Below, piece after piece: positions 11,318 to 12,981 of a stretch of 12,981 bases of DNA. Positions within the stretch are counted from its first letter, which is position 1. Each line of letters begins with the position of its first letter. The translations under genes were made by a program, and so were the position numbers. The notes under the pieces are model-generated. The model ran no database searches and was not told the DNA's origin. It saw nothing but the letters and a program-made list of their open reading frames with translations. The DNA is from JAGQNP01 sp038257245 (GTDB lineage: Bacteria; Patescibacteriota; Saccharimonadia; Saccharimonadales; JACQNP01): contig JBBSJL010000018.1 of the NCBI GenBank assembly GCA_038257245.1, forward strand, positions 1-12,981. The letters run 5' to 3'.

Positions 11318-12981
11318 TGTAAATGCCGTAGCAGCCATACGCGTGTCTACAACCAAACAAGGCACAGACGGTGACTCGCCCGAAGCCCAACGTGAACAAA
11401 TTGAACGCTTCGCAGAAACCCGTGGTATTAACATCAAGCAATACTTCGTTTTCCTAGAATCAGCTAGCAAAGAGCAGCAACCCATTCAGCAAGCGATTGA
11501 TTTCTGCAAGAACCCTAAGAACGGCATAAACCTGTTCATTATTAAATCGATTGACCGTTTTACGCGCGGTGGCTCTGATGTATACAATCCGCTAAAACTA
11601 CAACTCGACCAGGCAGGAGTGTCACTAGTAGACATTTACGGTGTTATTGGTGGCCAGAAAGTTAACACACTGGACCACCTTGGATTTGAATACAACTGGA
11701 GCATATATTCACCAACTAAAAAGTCCGAGATACTGGAAGCCGAAAGGTCAAAGGACGAACTACGCGACATATTGAGCCGTGTTATCGGTGCCGAAATACG
11801 CTACACCCAGCTCGGCTACTGGATGCGCCAGACACCTTATGGATTTACAAGCGAGAAAGTCGAAACACAGCACGGTAAACGCACAATACTAAAACCTCAC
11901 CCAGAAGAAGCTACATTCATAGAACAGATATTTAAGCTAAGAGCCGGAAACTACCTAACGGACCAACAAATTGTCGATAAACTGAACGACCAGGGCTTTA
12001 AAACTCGAGTCCGCAACGTTCGTAGTAAACATGACCGTACCAAGATAGTCCGTCAAACTGGCGGTCAACCACTCAGCGTAAAGGCGATGCAGAAGTTACT
12101 GCACAATCATCTGTATGCAGGCATCATTTGCGAGAAATGGTCTGACAATAAGCCCACTAAAGCCGCGTTTGATGGCCTGGTAAGTATTGCACTGTTCAAT
12201 AAAGCTAACCGTGGCAAGAAAGTTATAGACGTTGATGAGCAAGGCGACTACACAATCACTAAGTCCGAAGCACCCAAAAACGTGCTCAATCGAGGCAAAA
12301 AGACTATGGAGTTTTCATTCAGAAGGTTTGTACTGTGCCCAGAGTGCGAAAAGCCGCTACTTGGTAGTGCGTCTAGAGGGAAAAACGGAAAATACTATCC
12401 GGCCTATCACTGTAGTAATCATGGCCACTATTTTAGAGTGCCGAAGGATGAACTAGAAGAAAGCGTCGATGCGTTTGTGAAGCAGTTTGTTGTGCCCAAA
12501 GAACGCGTGGATGATGTTATGACACTAGTGCGCAAACTGTACGAAAAGCACCGCGAGGAAGCCCTGAAAGAGCTAGAAACCATAGACGAACGTATAACTG
12601 CACTACGCACAGAGTCAGAGATGATTATAAATAAGCTGAAGGTGCTGAATAATCAGACAGCGTTGCAGTACCTAGAGGCAGACCTCGAACGTATCGAAAA
12701 ACAAATAACTGTATTGCAGGCCAAGAAAAATAAGCAAGATAACGAAAAAGACGTAAAAATGGAGCATGCACTGGACCGCATAGAATATTTCCTGGAAAAC
12801 CTTGATGAACTACTGCTAAAACAGAGGTCACCAGTTAAAAAATCACTGTTTTTCAAGGCACTATTCACAAAACTGCCAACCTACGAAGAAATAAAACCTG
12901 GAAACACAAAAACACCCCTTTTTACAGGGGTGAATTCGCTTGCTCAGATGGTAACATCTAAAAATTCTCTTATGGTGATCC
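11301..12981 (+). CDS. large serine recombinase, incomplete at the right window edge
   Basis: At least 560 residues; no stop before the window ends. Residues 8-150 are the resolvase-type catalytic domain: IRVSTTKQ with Arg14 and the nucleophile Ser16, and IKSIDRFTRGG with Arg86 and Arg89. A helical segment with YNWSIYSPTKKSE and AERSKDELRDIL follows. The Recombinase domain spans about 172-290 (GYWMRQTPYGFTSEK, YLTDQQIVDKLNDQGFKTR, MQKLLHNHLYAGII). A zinc ribbon lies at 340-380 with CPEC (346, 349) and Cys371 plus His374 or His376 in place of the usual fourth Cys. A coiled coil runs from about 400 to 485, and the terminal domain follows. It catalyses site-specific integration, excision or inversion through a Ser-DNA intermediate. 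A TAA in frame at 11286-11288 makes ATG 11301 the only ATG start; AAAGGG lies 8 nt upstream. Nothing seen suggests inactivation. Its attachment sites are not identified. Confidence 0.9.
   Translation, partial: MLQKANVNAVAAIRVSTTKQGTDGDSPEAQREQIERFAETRGINIKQYFVFLESASKEQQPIQQAIDFCKNPKNGINLFIIKSIDRFTRGGSDVYNPLKLQLDQAGVSLVDIYGVIGGQKVNTLDHLGFEYNWSIYSPTKKSEILEAERSKDELRDILSRVIGAEIRYTQLGYWMRQTPYGFTSEKVETQHGKRTILKPHPEEATFIEQIFKLRAGNYLTDQQIVDKLNDQGFKTRVRNVRSKHDRTKIVRQTGGQPLSVKAMQKLLHNHLYAGIICEKWSDNKPTKAAFDGLVSIALFNKANRGKKVIDVDEQGDYTITKSEAPKNVLNRGKKTMEFSFRRFVLCPECEKPLLGSASRGKNGKYYPAYHCSNHGHYFRVPKDELEESVDAFVKQFVVPKERVDDVMTLVRKLYEKHREEALKELETIDERITALRTESEMIINKLKVLNNQTALQYLEADLERIEKQITVLQAKKNKQDNEKDVKMEHALDRIEYFLENLDELLLKQRSPVKKSLFFKALFTKLPTYEEIKPGNTKTPLFTGVNSLAQMVTSKNSLMVI

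Noticed and set aside
11285..12868. Open frames opposite and across the recombinase gene.
   Set aside because: The plus-strand frame from 11301 carries full recombinase motifs throughout, so the others are shadows.
12913..12932. Hairpin CACCCC...GGGGTG as a terminator after the recombinase.
   Set aside because: The recombinase frame stays open through it to the window end, and no U tract follows the stem.
11056..12935. 12-base identical string ACAGGGGTGAAT at 11056-11067 and 12924-12935 as possible recombinase attachment cores.
   Set aside because: A few 12-base matches are expected by chance in 13 kb, and the second copy lies inside the recombinase reading frame, which continues past it.

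Overview
The window looks like an accessory, mobile-element-rich stretch of a Candidatus Saccharibacteria (TM7) or related CPR genome. This is inferred from gene content and not from a phylogenetic marker. The pointers are a large serine recombinase of the type common in that group (CCCH-type zinc ribbon, insert containing YNWSIYSPTKKSE), preceded by a tiny AT-hook-like ORF; a replication-relaxation winged-helix protein; a DUF2958 protein; moderate GC; and several genes whose -10 box sits 6-10 nt from the ATG, as for leaderless mRNAs. All intact genes read cleanly with the standard code. TGA acts as a stop where it appears, which argues against Gracilibacteria or Absconditabacteria.

Layout. 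Bases 1-58 or 1-168 hold only the possible end of a gene. Bases 59-538 hold no gene, but contain a tRNA-like scrap, a leftward terminator and several inverted repeats. Bases 539-1498 (-) encode a protein with a phage/plasmid-type domain of unknown function, driven by a near-consensus promoter. Bases 1578-1940 (+) are the decayed C-terminal end of a serine recombinase. A 67-aa protein (+) and an XRE-type HTH regulator (-) then converge and overlap by their stop codons. Bases 2521-8969 form a cell-surface block: a 1050-residue secreted repeat protein (-), a multi-pass GT-C-type glycosyltransferase with C-terminal TPRs (-), and, divergently, an overlapping pair (+) of a GtrA-like membrane protein and a GT2 polyprenyl-phosphate sugar synthase. 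Bases 9258-9557 (+) are DUF2958. Bases 9589-11015 (-) are a two-gene operon (replication-relaxation protein, then a one-TM protein). Bases 11180-12981 (+) hold the AT-hook-like small ORF and an overlapping serine recombinase that runs off the right edge.

How the genes may work together. The GT2 enzyme would make a polyprenyl-phosphate-linked hexose on the cytoplasmic face. GtrA would help move it across the membrane. The TMTC/PMT-like GT-C enzyme would transfer the sugar to an exported acceptor. The adjacent Ser/Thr/Asn-rich secreted repeat protein is the obvious candidate acceptor. This would be a compact surface-protein glycosylation locus flanked by recombinase genes, one dead and one apparently intact. 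That reading is inference from domain families and adjacency. The right-hand genes (recombinase, AT-hook ORF, replication-relaxation, DUF2958) look like the core of an integrative element.
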